A DNA stretch of 64,000 nt, taken from assembly GCA_000739535.1 (NCBI GenBank), contig DF820463.1:36520-100519 (forward strand), read 5' to 3'. Below the pieces are notes generated by a model, which searched no databases, was not told where the DNA came from, and saw nothing but the letters and a program-made list of their open reading frames with translations. The position numbers and the translations under genes are program-made. Each line of letters opens with the position of its first letter. The first letter of the stretch is position 1. The stretch is from Candidatus Vecturithrix granuli (lineage in GTDB: Bacteria; Moduliflexota; Moduliflexia; Moduliflexales; Moduliflexaceae). Shown one piece after another: positions 17,861-27,197 of the stretch.

Positions 17861-18397
17861 CGAATTGCCAGTTATTTCGGGGGATAAAATTCTTCAGATG
17901 GATGCTAGTGGAATGGTCTGCCATTTTTACAGGCTGTTCTTCTCGTCTCTGTTCTCGATACATTGCGGTGGATATTGCACTCGTTACTGATCCTGCTCAG
18001 AGAATATTGTTTCATTTTTTGTTATATGATTTTTGGTGTATTTTTTTTCTCATTCTGGTAGGGTTGATCCATTGCGATCTTATGTGAAGATGCTCTTCTC
18101 GTCACTCTGGTAAATAAATCCCCTTTATAAACAAACTAATCATTGCATCGTGATAAGATGGAATAAGCTTGTGTTGTGTAGCTTGTTTGAGAATATCTGT
18201 CCTTAATGTCGGGGAAAATCCTAATTTTAAAATTATCGAAATCGAAAAAAAGTCAACATTGTTATGAAAATGATGAAGGGGAGAAAAAACGACGCTGACA
18301 GATAGAGATCAGACGCCGCAGAGATAACAGTCAAAATTCCGGAGGTATTCTCTGCTGCGAATGTGCGTGGAACAACCGCAGCAGAGGTAATGGCCGA
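17861..18397. other. Convergent intergenic region without recognisable gene
   Basis: This AT-rich 537-bp gap lies between the 3' ends of the chemoreceptor gene and the trans-sulfuration gene. A 61-codon hydrophobic frame (17902-18087) lacks a ribosome-binding site and looks spurious. Apart from the dyad at 18350-18386, I see nothing functional. Confidence 0.6.
18350..18386 (-). terminator. Possible terminator hairpin of the composite transport operon
   Basis: CTCTGCTGCG (18350-18359) and CGCAGCAGAG (18377-18386) are perfect 10-bp arms just beyond the stop of the minus-strand gene ending at 18398. There is no clean T-run after the hairpin, so a Rho-independent function is uncertain. Confidence 0.5.
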
Positions 18398-19555
18398 TTA
18401 TCCGATCTGATCCAAAGCCTGCGCCAGGTCGTCAATGATCAACTCCGGCGATTCTAAGCCCACATGCAAGCGGACGAAATTGATGCGTTCGGGATCCTGG
18501 CTGCTGACGACAGCCGCGGGCACAATCAGGCTTTCGTAGCCGCCCCAACTGACCGCGCGTCGGATGTGCTGCAAAGCGTCGGTAAATCGGGCGATTTCTT
18601 CAAGCTCGCGAGTTTTGAGGGTAAAGCTCAATAAGCCGGACCCGCCGCGCATCTGCCGCTGCGCCAGGTCATATTGCGGATGGCTGTGATGAAAGGGATA
18701 ATAGACAGCTTCAATCTGCGGATGGTCCGCCAAAAAATTGACAACTTCAGCGGTATTTTGCTGGTGCTGACGCAATCTGACCGCCAGCGTGCGCAGCCCG
18801 CGCAGCAAGAGCCAGCTTTCAAAGGGACCCGGAGCCGCGCCGATGTTCAGAAATTCGGTGGCAAAAATATGATCGATATCGGCTTCTGAGCCAACCACCA
18901 CGCCACCCACCACATCGCTGTGACCACTGATATATTTGCTGCACGAATGTACAACCAGATCAATCCCGAATTCGATCGGATTCTGGAAGTAGGGCGTGGC
19001 CCAGGAGTTATCAATCACAGTTTTAATCTTGTGAGCTTTCGCTAATTGCGCCACCGCCCGCAGATCTTGCAGTTGAAACGAAAAGGTGGTCGGGCTTTCC
19101 AGGTAGAAGAGTTTCGTGTTCGGCCGCATAGCCGCTTCCCACTCTACAAGCGTTTTGCCTTCAATATAGGTCACATCCACCTGAAAACGTTTCAGATACC
19201 TTGTAAACAGCGTGGTGGTCCAGGAATAGCAGTCGCGCACGCACACCACATGATCGCCGCTCTGCAAAAAGGCCATAGTCGCGGCCGCAATCGCCGCCAC
19301 GCCTGCGGCAAACAGTTTGGCTTTTTCCCCGCCTTCCAAAGCCGCCAGTTTTTTCTCGACTACTTCAACCGTCGGATTATTGCCCCGCGTGTATAAATGC
19401 GCCGTGCGTTCACATTGCAACGCCTGTTTAAATTCGGCAAACGATTGAAACGAAAAAATCGAGGTTTCGTAAATCGGCACACTCACCGGACTAAAGGCAA
19501 AGCCCTCTTCGCCGAGTTCGTTTAAAATGTAAGAAATCTGTTTTTCGTCTTTCAT
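18398..19555 (-). CDS. Trans-sulfuration PLP-dependent enzyme (cystathionine gamma-synthase/lyase or methionine gamma-lyase type)
   Basis: 385 residues, the normal size of the Cys/Met metabolism PLP family. Visible motifs are YTRGNNPTVEVVEKKLAALE (cofactor phosphate region), the strand FAAGVAAIAAATMAFLQSGDH, VIDNSWATPYFQNP with the PLP-binding aspartate, and the Schiff-base lysine in SCSKYISGHSD. Near the end is LHVGLESPELIIDDLAQAL. Members make or break C-S bonds in cystathionine, homocysteine or methionine; the exact reaction cannot be read from sequence alone. It is the last gene of the long minus-strand transporter operon, 7 bp after a permease gene. This suggests that the imported compound contains sulfur or an amino acid. 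Confidence 0.88.
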   Translation of the reverse strand: MKDEKQISYILNELGEEGFAFSPVSVPIYETSIFSFQSFAEFKQALQCERTAHLYTRGNNPTVEVVEKKLAALEGGEKAKLFAAGVAAIAAATMAFLQSGDHVVCVRDCYSWTTTLFTRYLKRFQVDVTYIEGKTLVEWEAAMRPNTKLFYLESPTTFSFQLQDLRAVAQLAKAHKIKTVIDNSWATPYFQNPIEFGIDLVVHSCSKYISGHSDVVGGVVVGSEADIDHIFATEFLNIGAAPGPFESWLLLRGLRTLAVRLRQHQQNTAEVVNFLADHPQIEAVYYPFHHSHPQYDLAQRQMRGGSGLLSFTLKTRELEEIARFTDALQHIRRAVSWGGYESLIVPAAVVSSQDPERINFVRLHVGLESPELIIDDLAQALDQIG

Positions 19556-19562
19556 GAGTATT

Positions 19563-20390
19563 TTATCCTTTCACGGCTCCCTGGGTTAAACCCTGCACGA
19601 TATATTTCTGGGCAAAGGCAAAAATCAAAATCGTCGGCAGCAGGGCGACAACGGCTCCGGCCGACATCGCGCCCCAGTTAATATCGGCTTTGGCAATAAA
19701 AGAGTTTAACCCGACCGGGAGGGTTTTTTTCAGTTCACGATCTAAAAACATCATCGCCAGAAACAGTTCATTCCAGCAGTTCACAAAGGCAAAGCTAAAA
19801 GTGGCAGCTAAGCCAGGTAAGGTCACAGGCAGGATAATCCGAAACAGGGCCTGCAATTGATTACAGCCATCAATGAGCGCAGCATCTTCGAGACTGGGAG
19901 GAATGCGCTCGAAAAAGCCTTTCATCATAATCGCGGCAAAGGGGATCATCATGTTCGTGTAAAGCATGATAATCACGCCCAAGCTGTTCACCAGGCGTAA
20001 AGGCGCGATGAGAATATACAATGAGCCCATGAGCATAAACCCGGGAATCATTTGGGTAAAAAAGAGCACAAATAAGACCAGTCCCTTGCCTTGAAAAGAT
20101 TTACGCGCCATCACGTAGCCGCTCAATGACGCAATCAGCAAGGCCACGCTCGCCGCCGAGAGTGAAGCCATGAGGCTATTCAACAGATAGCGTCCAAAGT
20201 TCATGGACTTGAACAGGTACATATAATTCTGGATCGTCGGCTGTTTGGGCCAGTACGACACCGGAAAAGAATAGGTTTCGGTAGCGTCTTTGATCGAGGT
20301 CACAACAATCCAATACAGCGGAAATACGGCCACGAGCAGAAACAGCGTCAGGGTCAGAATTTTAAACAGCAAAAAGAGTTGTTTATTCAT
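19563..20390 (-). CDS. CUT1 carbohydrate ABC permease, MalG/UgpE type
   Basis: 275 residues with six hydrophobic segments. The N-terminal FLLVAVFPLYWIVVTSIKD is the standard start of MalG-type permeases. The cytoplasmic EAA loop reads EDAALIDGCNQLQALFRIILP (about residues 168-188). The C-terminus, AQKYIVQGLTQGAVKG, is the family hallmark. With the permease encoded upstream it would form the membrane channel of an oligosaccharide or polyol importer. No MalK-type ATPase is encoded in the window, so it must share an ATPase from elsewhere or use the ones in this operon. The gap of 91 bp to the previous gene contains a palindromic repeat. Confidence 0.9.
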   Translation of the reverse strand: MNKQLFLLFKILTLTLFLLVAVFPLYWIVVTSIKDATETYSFPVSYWPKQPTIQNYMYLFKSMNFGRYLLNSLMASLSAASVALLIASLSGYVMARKSFQGKGLVLFVLFFTQMIPGFMLMGSLYILIAPLRLVNSLGVIIMLYTNMMIPFAAIMMKGFFERIPPSLEDAALIDGCNQLQALFRIILPVTLPGLAATFSFAFVNCWNELFLAMMFLDRELKKTLPVGLNSFIAKADINWGAMSAGAVVALLPTILIFAFAQKYIVQGLTQGAVKG

Positions 20391-20411
20391 GGAAAATTAA
20401 ACACTTCGTTG

Positions 20412-20442
20412 TTTCAGGAATGAGTCTTCGAAATTCCCGAAA
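20412..20442. repeat. Palindromic repeat family D
   Basis: TTTCAGGAAT and ATTCCCGAAA form imperfect arms in the gap between the two CUT1 permease genes. A second copy with the same arms stands at 32918-32946. Confidence 0.65.
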
Positions 20443-20481
20443 TAAGAGAGATTCTTGCTTATTCTTCATTCATGTCGTTAT

Positions 20482-21372
20482 TTAAAAATCCCCGGCGCTT
20501 TTTGCACCTGTGAGTTTGAGATAGGTAATCGTATAAACAATCAAAATGCCGATAATCACCACGCCAATCGCGGATCCCAGGCCATAATCGTAAATGGTAT
20601 AAATTTTTTCGATCATGAGCGTTGAGAGAATGTGCGAGTGCCCGGCCGGCCCGCCGTTGGTCATCACAAAAATTACTTCCGGGAAATTCATGATCCAGAT
20701 AAAGCGAATGAGCGTGGTGCTGATTAAAGTAGGTTTGATATAAGGTACTGTAATTTTCCAGAAGCGGGCAATAGCTCCGGCCCCGTCTATTTCGGCGACT
20801 TCATACAATTCACGCGGCACGGATTGCAAAGCCGCCAGAATCATAATGGCGAAAAAGGGGATGCCGTACCAGACATTGGCGATAATTGCGGATGTCAGGG
20901 CATAGTGCGGATCCGACAAAAATGCGATATTGACTTTAATCAGCCCCATCCGCATGAGCAAATCATTGACAACCCCGGAACTGCCGTTAAAAATCCAGCG
21001 CCAGATCAAGCCGATAATAAAACCTGACACCGCCCAGGGATAGAACACAAAGCCGGAATACAATCCCCGGCCTTTAAACGGCTCGCGCAACAACAGGGCC
21101 AGGGCAAAACCGAGTACAAATTGGGCGGCTAAAGAGACGACCACCCAGATGACCGTATTCTTCAATGCCAGCAGAAAAATGCTATCCCCTGCCATTTTGC
21201 GGAAATTGGCGAAATTATTGAAACTGGTATCAGAGAGGTCGAACATGTTATAATTCTGGAAGGCCATCCAGATACCGCGAAATGCCGGGATATACGTTAA
21301 GATCAGAATTGAACCCAGCGTCGGCACAAGCATGAGCAGCACGAACTGCACATCATTTTTTTTTCGTATCAT
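20482..21372 (-). CDS. CUT1 carbohydrate ABC permease, MalF/UgpA type
   Basis: 296 residues from ATG 21372, which has GCAAGGAA upstream; a longer open frame overlaps the previous gene and is not credible. Six membrane segments are visible, beginning with VQFVLLMLVPTLGSILILTYIP and followed by AFRGIWMAFQNYNMF, a typical MalF-like periplasmic entry. The EAA loop is EVAEIDGAGAIARFWKITVP. It pairs with the MalG-type permease downstream. Its start is only 2 bp after the stop of a peptide-type permease gene, so translation is probably coupled. That tight junction between two transporter classes is unusual. Confidence 0.9.
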   Translation of the reverse strand: MIRKKNDVQFVLLMLVPTLGSILILTYIPAFRGIWMAFQNYNMFDLSDTSFNNFANFRKMAGDSIFLLALKNTVIWVVVSLAAQFVLGFALALLLREPFKGRGLYSGFVFYPWAVSGFIIGLIWRWIFNGSSGVVNDLLMRMGLIKVNIAFLSDPHYALTSAIIANVWYGIPFFAIMILAALQSVPRELYEVAEIDGAGAIARFWKITVPYIKPTLISTTLIRFIWIMNFPEVIFVMTNGGPAGHSHILSTLMIEKIYTIYDYGLGSAIGVVIIGILIVYTITYLKLTGAKSAGDF

Positions 21373-21374
21373 GA

Positions 21375-22223
21375 TTAAAATTCCTTGCGCAATTTTGGAT
21401 CGAGATAATCGCGTAAGCCATCGCCAATAAAATTGGCGGATAAAGAGACCGATAAAATGGCTAAACCGGGAAACGTGCCAATCCACCAATGAAAGAAATT
21501 TTCCACACCGCTGGCGACCATAGCCCCCCATTCCGGCGTCGGCGGCGGCGAACCTAAACCTAAGAAACTCAAGCCGGAAAACAGCAGAATCGCGTTCCCG
21601 AAATCGAGAGTCATCATCACCAACACCGGGCCGATGGCATTCGGGAAGATTTCCTTAAAAATGATTCTGAAATGCGACGCGCCCAGGATATTTGCGGCTT
21701 CCACAAATTCATTGGCTTTCACGGAAATCACCATGCTGCGCATGACCCGCGCATAATTCGGCCACCAGATAATCACCATCGCAAATAAGGTATTGTATAA
21801 ACTCGGGCCTAACGCAGCCGCGATCACCATAGCCAGAATGATTGCCGGGAACGCAATGATCAACTCCGAAATCCGCATGAGGATGTCATCCACAATTCCT
21901 CCGATATATCCGGCAACGGCCCCATAGACCGAGCCAATACTTAAAGCCACGACGACCGTAATCAAGCCCGCTACCAATGAAATTCGGCTGCCGGCCAGCA
22001 CCCGGCTGAATACATCACGGCCGAATTTATCCGTGCCAAACCAATGCGCCTGCGTCGGAGGCTGGAACCTGACGCTTAATTCCTGCACAATCGGATCATA
22101 AGGAGTAATATGCGGGGATAACAGCGCAATCAAAAGCCAGCCGGTGAATAAGATGACGCCGACGCCAAACAGCAGATTGGTTCTCAGGATCTTTCTAAAG
22201 GTCTGGAAAATAGTGTTAATCAT
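21375..22223 (-). CDS. Peptide/nickel-type ABC permease, DppC/OppC type
   Basis: 282 residues from ATG 22223, giving an 8-bp overlap with the preceding permease gene; a TTG 18 bp earlier is an alternative. The N-terminal tail with the first membrane span (VGVILFTGWLLIALLSPHIT) and the family strings PPTQAHWFGTDKFGRDVFSR and SRISLVAGLITVVVALSIG mark the OppC N-terminal and BPD_transp_1 domains. The EAA loop is FVEAANILGASHFRIIFKEI. The C-terminus NFIGDGLRDYLDPKL is canonical. It forms the channel with the DppB-type partner. Confidence 0.92.
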   Translation of the reverse strand: MINTIFQTFRKILRTNLLFGVGVILFTGWLLIALLSPHITPYDPIVQELSVRFQPPTQAHWFGTDKFGRDVFSRVLAGSRISLVAGLITVVVALSIGSVYGAVAGYIGGIVDDILMRISELIIAFPAIILAMVIAAALGPSLYNTLFAMVIIWWPNYARVMRSMVISVKANEFVEAANILGASHFRIIFKEIFPNAIGPVLVMMTLDFGNAILLFSGLSFLGLGSPPPTPEWGAMVASGVENFFHWWIGTFPGLAILSVSLSANFIGDGLRDYLDPKLRKEF

Positions 22224-23250
22224 AGCGCACTCTGGGATCAATGACTCCGTAAATAAGATCGATGATGAGATTAATCACGACATAATTCACGGCTATCAGG
22301 AGCGATACGCCGACAATTGAAGGGAAATCCAGTGAGTGCGCGGACTGAAAGGCATATTGCCCAATTCCAGGCCAGGCAAAAATTGTTTCCACTAAGACTG
22401 TGCCGCCTAAGAGGTTGCCAAATCCCAGGCCAATGACCGTGATGACCGGAATCATGGCGTTACCTAAAGCGTGGCGCAAAATCACGAACAGTTCCATTAA
22501 ACCTTTGGCGCGGGCGGTGCGGATATAGTCTTTTGATAAGACCTCCAATAGACTGGAACGCGTGGTGCGGGTAATTAAGCCCATTGTGAACAAACCTAAC
22601 ACTATTCCGGGTAAGAGCAAATGTCGAAACACGTCCAGCGCTGTCTGCCATTGACGTTGTAACAGTGCATCCAGAAGATAGAGATGGGTTATAGCCAGTG
22701 GAGCAGCTATTCTCGAACTGAGTCGTCCCGGCCCAGCGGCCATACCCAGACGGAAATAGAACACATACAGAAATACCAGCGCCACCCAAAAGCTCGGAGC
22801 TGAGACGCCTAAAACGGAAATTGCCCGCAAGATTTGATCAATGAAACTATTGCGCATAGTAGCCGAGATGACGCCGAAGATCATACCAAACACGATTGCA
22901 ATGATAGTCGCAAACGTGGCTAATTCTATGGTGGCCGGGAAATATTCGGCCAGATCCGTTAACACCGGCCGGTGTGTTCTGATCGAAACGCCCAAATCGC
23001 CGTGCATCAGGCTTTTCACGTAAATCAGGTATTGCATGTAGAGAGGTTGATCCAATCCCCATTTGGCTTTAAAGGCCGCCACAACTTCCGGATCGCTCAT
23101 GTTGCGTTGGCTCACAAAGGCCACCACCGGGTCGGCGGGCACTAAATGAGAAATTAAAAACACCAGGAGCGAGACTCCCAGAATCAAGAACACCAGAAAA
23201 ACCAATCGTCGTAAAATATAGCGGAATAAACTCAATGATATTAATCGCAA
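22216..23250 (-). CDS. Peptide/nickel-type ABC permease, DppB/OppB type
   Basis: 344 residues. Near its start it has the family pattern RYILRRLVFLVFLILGVSLL with LVPADPVVAF after the first span; the EAA-type loop TARAKGLMELFVILRHALGN comes later, and VETIFAWPGIGQYAFQSAHS precedes the last spans. The start is uncertain: the frame opens with TTG at 23250 or, five codons later, TTG 23235, and neither has a good ribosome-binding site. A palindromic element directly precedes it. Together with the DppC-type gene, with which it overlaps, it forms the pore of an oligopeptide-class importer. Confidence 0.9.
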   Translation of the reverse strand: MRLISLSLFRYILRRLVFLVFLILGVSLLVFLISHLVPADPVVAFVSQRNMSDPEVVAAFKAKWGLDQPLYMQYLIYVKSLMHGDLGVSIRTHRPVLTDLAEYFPATIELATFATIIAIVFGMIFGVISATMRNSFIDQILRAISVLGVSAPSFWVALVFLYVFYFRLGMAAGPGRLSSRIAAPLAITHLYLLDALLQRQWQTALDVFRHLLLPGIVLGLFTMGLITRTTRSSLLEVLSKDYIRTARAKGLMELFVILRHALGNAMIPVITVIGLGFGNLLGGTVLVETIFAWPGIGQYAFQSAHSLDFPSIVGVSLLIAVNYVVINLIIDLIYGVIDPRVRYD

Positions 23251-23256
23251 AACCTG

Positions 23257-23287
23257 ACCCTGACAGGATCTTAAACCCTGTCAGGGT
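23257..23287. repeat. Palindrome between binding-protein and permease genes
   Basis: ACCCTGACAGG (23257-23267) and CCTGTCAGGGT (23277-23287) are perfect 11-bp arms with a 9-base loop. On the minus strand this lies just after the binding-protein stop, where it could attenuate transcription or protect mRNA ends. Confidence 0.7.
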
Positions 23288-23300
23288 TCGTGCATGATGC

Positions 23301-24872
23301 TTATTTGTTCAGGTTATAGACCTCGATCTTATAGTTTTCATGCCAGGCCACGCCTTGTACATCATTGCGGAAGGCCAGGCGCGAGGGATGTTGGACTAAC
23401 ACCAAAAAAGGGCTGTCTTCATCCATCTTGCGCTGGATTTCTTGCAGCAGTTCCGCGCGTTTCTGGTTATCCGCCGTCACCTCGGCTTTTTTGCCTAATT
23501 CTGCTAATGCAGGGTTGGCTTCTGCTTTCCAGTTGGCGCGTAAGCCCACTTTTTCGCCGGGCAGAAAGACTAACTGGTTATTGGCGTCAGGAAAATCCGG
23601 TGACCATCCGGCGGTCGCCAGGGGCCATTGCCCTTTACGGTATTCATCAAGTCCGACCGTCAATTCTTTCGGGCGAATTTCGGCTTTGATGCCGACTGCC
23701 GCCAAATCCGCCGCAACTTTTTCCGCGACAGTAAGCCAGTTCAACCCATCGTGCAGATAGGAAATCGAATCAATCGTGGTCTCAAATCCATCGGGATACC
23801 CGGCTTTGGCCAGCAGTTCTTTAGCTTTTTCAATATTGGTAAAATTCGGATCCCGCGGCGGCAATGCCCCTAAAAATCCGATCTGGATGACTGAAATCGG
23901 CGTCACCGCGCCTTCGCCGGCCATCGTGTGCAGTCCTTTGTAATCAATGGCATATTTGATCGCCTGACGTACATCCTTATTGGCGATAGGTCCGGCCAAT
24001 GTCGGATCGTCATTCATCAACAGGAAACTCATGGTTAAGGTAGTCACTGGCAACACGGTAATATCAGCATTGTTGGCTAAAAGCGAGGCATGTTCCGGCC
24101 CTAAGCCCATGGCAATATCAATATCTCCTTTTTGCAGCATGAGCAATTGCGTATTCGGGTCTTTAATATTTTGGAAGTGAATGCGCTGAATTGGCGCAGC
24201 CCCTTTCCAATAATTCTCGTTTCTCACCAGAATGATCTCGGCATCCGGGACAAATTTTTCCAGGATAAACGGCCCCGATCCGGCAGACTGATGATCAAGC
24301 CAGTTTTGCGCGCTATCGGCTGTACTAGCGGTTTCATCGGCAACGCCTCCGTTGGCTTTCACCGTTTCACTATCCAGAATCCCAAAGTTAGGCGACGCCA
24401 GTTTTGACATGAAGGCTGCATCTGCCGTTGTTAAGGTAATCACGACCGTAGCATCGTCGGGGGTCTCGATGCTGGCGATATTTTCCCCCAGAAATGACGC
24501 ATTGGACTTCAAGTTTTTGAGACGCTCAAAGGTCCATTTCACGTCTTTCGCCGTGAACGGATTCCCGCTGCTGAATTTCACGTCAGTCCGCAAGTGAAAG
24601 GTGTAGATTTTTGCATCGTCGGAAATCTCCCACTTTTCAGCCAGGTGCGGGCTGACCTGATCAATACGTCCGATAAATTTAACTAACTGATCGTACATGC
24701 CGTTCAGCACCATCGTCGCATACACTTCGTAGGCCCGATCCGGATCTAAGGTGATCACGTCCTGGGGCCAGCCAACCACCAATTGTTTCGCTTCTTGCGC
24801 CTGGATCGTTCCACTCAAACTCAACAGTAAAACGATCAACACACAGACACTCATGAAACTTCTTTTTTTCAT
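23301..24872 (-). CDS. Peptide-type ABC transporter substrate-binding protein (SBP_bac_5)
   Basis: 523 residues with a signal peptide (1-25) cut near TIQAQEAK. There is no lipobox cysteine, as expected of a soluble periplasmic protein. The SBP_bac_5 signature region reads VSPHLAEKWEISDDAKIYTF followed by HLRTDVKFSSGNPFTAKDV. Further family strings are QNWLDHQSAGSGPFILEKF and VRQAIKYAIDYKGLH. It would deliver peptides or similar solutes to the DppB/DppC-type pore. Upstream, 236 bp with two palindromes separate it from the ATPase genes. Confidence 0.92.
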   Translation of the reverse strand: MKKRSFMSVCVLIVLLLSLSGTIQAQEAKQLVVGWPQDVITLDPDRAYEVYATMVLNGMYDQLVKFIGRIDQVSPHLAEKWEISDDAKIYTFHLRTDVKFSSGNPFTAKDVKWTFERLKNLKSNASFLGENIASIETPDDATVVITLTTADAAFMSKLASPNFGILDSETVKANGGVADETASTADSAQNWLDHQSAGSGPFILEKFVPDAEIILVRNENYWKGAAPIQRIHFQNIKDPNTQLLMLQKGDIDIAMGLGPEHASLLANNADITVLPVTTLTMSFLLMNDDPTLAGPIANKDVRQAIKYAIDYKGLHTMAGEGAVTPISVIQIGFLGALPPRDPNFTNIEKAKELLAKAGYPDGFETTIDSISYLHDGLNWLTVAEKVAADLAAVGIKAEIRPKELTVGLDEYRKGQWPLATAGWSPDFPDANNQLVFLPGEKVGLRANWKAEANPALAELGKKAEVTADNQKRAELLQEIQRKMDEDSPFLVLVQHPSRLAFRNDVQGVAWHENYKIEVYNLNK

Positions 24873-24899
24873 ACCTGTATTCCTCCCTGGAAAATAGTT

Positions 24900-24963
24900 G
24901 TACCGGCGGACAACCTTGTCCGTCGAAATCCTCTGCGGACAAGGTTGTCCGCAGGTACATTTC
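24900..24963. repeat. Large palindrome bounded by GTAC/GGTACAT (family B)
   Basis: CGGACAACCTTGTCCG and its complement GCGGACAAGGTTGTCCGC face each other, with GTACC on the left and GGTACATTT on the right. It fills the gap between the ATPase genes and the binding-protein gene, close to the binding-protein start. Confidence 0.75.
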
Positions 24964-25039
24964 TCCGCTCATTTTTCATCATACCGGGTGAACGGCTATC
25001 TCGTGTCAACTTCCTTAAAAATGGCATAAAATTATATTT

Positions 25040-25070
25040 TACGTGTCGAAAACTCAATTTCGACGTACAT
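25040..25070. repeat. GTCGAAA palindrome with GTACAT border (family B)
   Basis: TACGTGTCGAAAA and ATTTCGACGTA form a short hairpin followed by CATG. It shares the TACAT border with the copies at 13154, 24900 and 31963. It stands just beyond the 3' end of the OppF-type gene. Confidence 0.65.
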
Positions 25071-25108
25071 GATTCATTCAGGTCTCTCTGAGCGACCACC
25101 CCCCTTGC

Positions 25109-26089
25109 TTATGTTGCGGCATGACAGGCCGCGTAATGATTCGATGATTTGGCTTCCAGCACCGGTTCTTCATGCACGCAGCGCTCGCTCGCCTTCCAAC
25201 AGTGCGGATGAAACCGGCAACCTGTGGGCGGATTGGCCGGGCTGGGCAAATCGCCTTGTAAGATAATGTTCTCCTGTCGCTGCTCCGGATTCGTCGTGGG
25301 AATCGCAGACAATAGAGCTTGCGTATATGGGTGAAGCGGCGTAAAATACAGTTCATGGCAACTGCCGAGTTCCACAATTTTCCCCAGATACATCACCCCA
25401 ACCCGGTCGCTGATATGATACACGACGTTCAAATCATGAGAAATAAATAAATAAGTCAACTGAAATTCCTGCTGCAACCGTTCCAACAGCGCAATCACCT
25501 GCGCCTGAATAGAGACATCCAACGCGGAAACCGCCTCATCGCAGATCACCAGTCGAGGATGCAGGGCCAGGGCGCGGGCAATGCCGATACGCTGTTTTTG
25601 TCCGCCGGAAAGTTCATGAGGGTATCTGTTCAAAAAATGCGCTGAAATGCCGACCACATCCAGCAATTCGCGCACGCGCTCCGTTCTTTCGCTTTTTGAC
25701 AGGAGTTTATGGATGATGAACGGTTCAGCCACAATATCCTTCACCTGCCGGCGCGGATTCAATGAACCGGAAGGATCTTGAAAGATAAGCTGCATTTTTT
25801 GTTTGAGCTGCTTACGCTCTGTTTTCGAGCAATCAGCGATATTTTGTCCCTCAAATGCGACATGTCCGTCTGTCGGCGCATGTACGCCTAACAGAGTGCG
25901 GCCTAATGTACTTTTTCCACACCCGCTTTCGCCCACCAAACCCAACGTTTCGCCCTGATAGATGGTTAATGACACATCATCTACGGCTTTGACAGAGTGT
26001 TTTGCTCCGCCAAACGCAAAACGGCGCAATGGGAAATATTTCTTCAGGTTCGTTGCCTGTACTAAAATCTCTGGTTCTATGGACTTCAT
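25109..26089 (-). CDS. Peptide-type ABC transporter ATP-binding protein, OppF/DppF type
   Basis: 326 residues. Walker A is GESGCGKST (about residues 54-62), the signature is LSGGQKQRIGIARAL, and Walker B is LVICDEAVSALDVS. The C-terminal oligopeptide extension has the cysteine-rich CRFHPHCWKASERC motif that in this family can hold a metal or iron-sulfur centre. It powers the DppB/DppC-type pore together with the OppD-type partner. Its start overlaps the OppD-type stop by 4 bp (ATGA), a clear sign of translational coupling. Confidence 0.93.
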   Translation of the reverse strand: MKSIEPEILVQATNLKKYFPLRRFAFGGAKHSVKAVDDVSLTIYQGETLGLVGESGCGKSTLGRTLLGVHAPTDGHVAFEGQNIADCSKTERKQLKQKMQLIFQDPSGSLNPRRQVKDIVAEPFIIHKLLSKSERTERVRELLDVVGISAHFLNRYPHELSGGQKQRIGIARALALHPRLVICDEAVSALDVSIQAQVIALLERLQQEFQLTYLFISHDLNVVYHISDRVGVMYLGKIVELGSCHELYFTPLHPYTQALLSAIPTTNPEQRQENIILQGDLPSPANPPTGCRFHPHCWKASERCVHEEPVLEAKSSNHYAACHAAT

Positions 26090-27057
26090 ACGTTAAATTG
26101 CCAACACCTGACAGCATGACCGTTATCGTGCATGACTAGTTGCGGCGTTTCGCGCCGGCAAATTTCCATCGCTTCGGGGCAGCGAGGATGAAAACTGCAC
26201 CCTGACGGCATCTGAAAGGGATTCGGGACGGTCCCCTGAATCGGGGTCAAAGGCGTTTTGGGAACCGCTATTTGAGGAATTGATTGTAATAACCCTCTGG
26301 TGTACGGATGCAGCGGTTGTTGGAACAGTTCTTTGACTTCCGCCTTTTCGACGACATGCCCGGTGTACATCACGATCACGCGGTCGCAGGTTTCCGCCAC
26401 GACCCCAAGATTGTGCGTAATCATCATGACGCCAGCGTGGGTTTTGGCTTGCAGTTCCTTAATCAAGTTCAGAATTTGGGCTTGAATCGTGACATCCAGG
26501 GCTGTTGTCGGTTCATCGGCGATCAATAATTTCGGTTCGCAGGCCAGGGCCATGGCAATCATCACCCGCTGCCGCATTCCGCCTGATAATTGGTGCGGAT
26601 ATTCTTTGATGCGCTGTTCCGGGGCCGAAATGCCAACCAGTTCCAACAATTCAAGCACACGCTGTGCTGCGGCTTTTTTAGAAAATCGCTTGTGCAATCG
26701 TAACGGTTCCATGATCTGCTGACCAGCGGTATGGATGGGATTTAAAGACACCATCGGTTCCTGGAAAATCATGGCAATACGGTTTCCGCGAAAAGCCCGT
26801 ATCGTTTTCCTGGGCAAAGTGAGAAGATTGGTCTCTTCAAATAAAACCTCGCCCTGTTCGATGCTGCCCGGCGGATTCGGGATTAGTTGCATGATTGCCA
26901 GAGACGTGACACTTTTGCCGCTGCCGCTTTCGCCGACAATACCGACGCTTTCGCCATGTTCGACGTCAAAACTGACGTCGCGTACCGCCTGCACGATTCC
27001 TTCACTGGTTTTAAAATGTACCGACAGGTTGCGAACTTCTAAAAGTTTCCGCTGCAT
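26086..27057 (-). CDS. Peptide-type ABC transporter ATP-binding protein, OppD/DppD type
   Basis: 323 residues from ATG 27057 (MQRKLLEVRNLSVHF), where the family normally begins; an ATG 36 bp upstream would add 12 unlikely residues. Walker A is GESGSGKS, the signature is LSGGMRQRVMIAMAL, and Walker B is LLIADEPTTALDVT. The C-terminal extension ends in CSFHPRCPEAMEICRRE. It pairs with the OppF-type subunit. The region in front holds several palindromes but no obvious promoter, so it may be read from the sugar-binding gene promoter upstream or from a start I cannot see. Confidence 0.92.
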   Translation of the reverse strand: MQRKLLEVRNLSVHFKTSEGIVQAVRDVSFDVEHGESVGIVGESGSGKSVTSLAIMQLIPNPPGSIEQGEVLFEETNLLTLPRKTIRAFRGNRIAMIFQEPMVSLNPIHTAGQQIMEPLRLHKRFSKKAAAQRVLELLELVGISAPEQRIKEYPHQLSGGMRQRVMIAMALACEPKLLIADEPTTALDVTIQAQILNLIKELQAKTHAGVMMITHNLGVVAETCDRVIVMYTGHVVEKAEVKELFQQPLHPYTRGLLQSIPQIAVPKTPLTPIQGTVPNPFQMPSGCSFHPRCPEAMEICRRETPQLVMHDNGHAVRCWQFNV

Positions 27058-27095
27058 ACAACGTGAGTGATTATAAAAGATTTTTTTGCACATCA

Positions 27096-27126
27096 GAAAC
27101 CGGGTTTTTTCGAAAAACCCGGTTTC
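27096..27126. repeat. Dispersed palindrome family A (TTTTTTCG centre variant)
   Basis: GAAACCGGGTTTTTTCGAAAA followed by the complement CCCGGTTTC. The centre differs from the other copies. Unlike most copies it stands in front of a gene (the OppD-type one) rather than behind one. Confidence 0.78.
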
Positions 27127-27197
27127 TTGGTATGCTAACGCGCTTTAGCGAGTTTTCCGCTTGAAGGCAAATTTAGGTAACAATGTATTAGTGCTTC

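Noticed and set aside
17902-18087. 61-codon hydrophobic frame after the chemoreceptor
   Set aside because: No ribosome-binding site or homologous pattern; AT-rich intergenic DNA.
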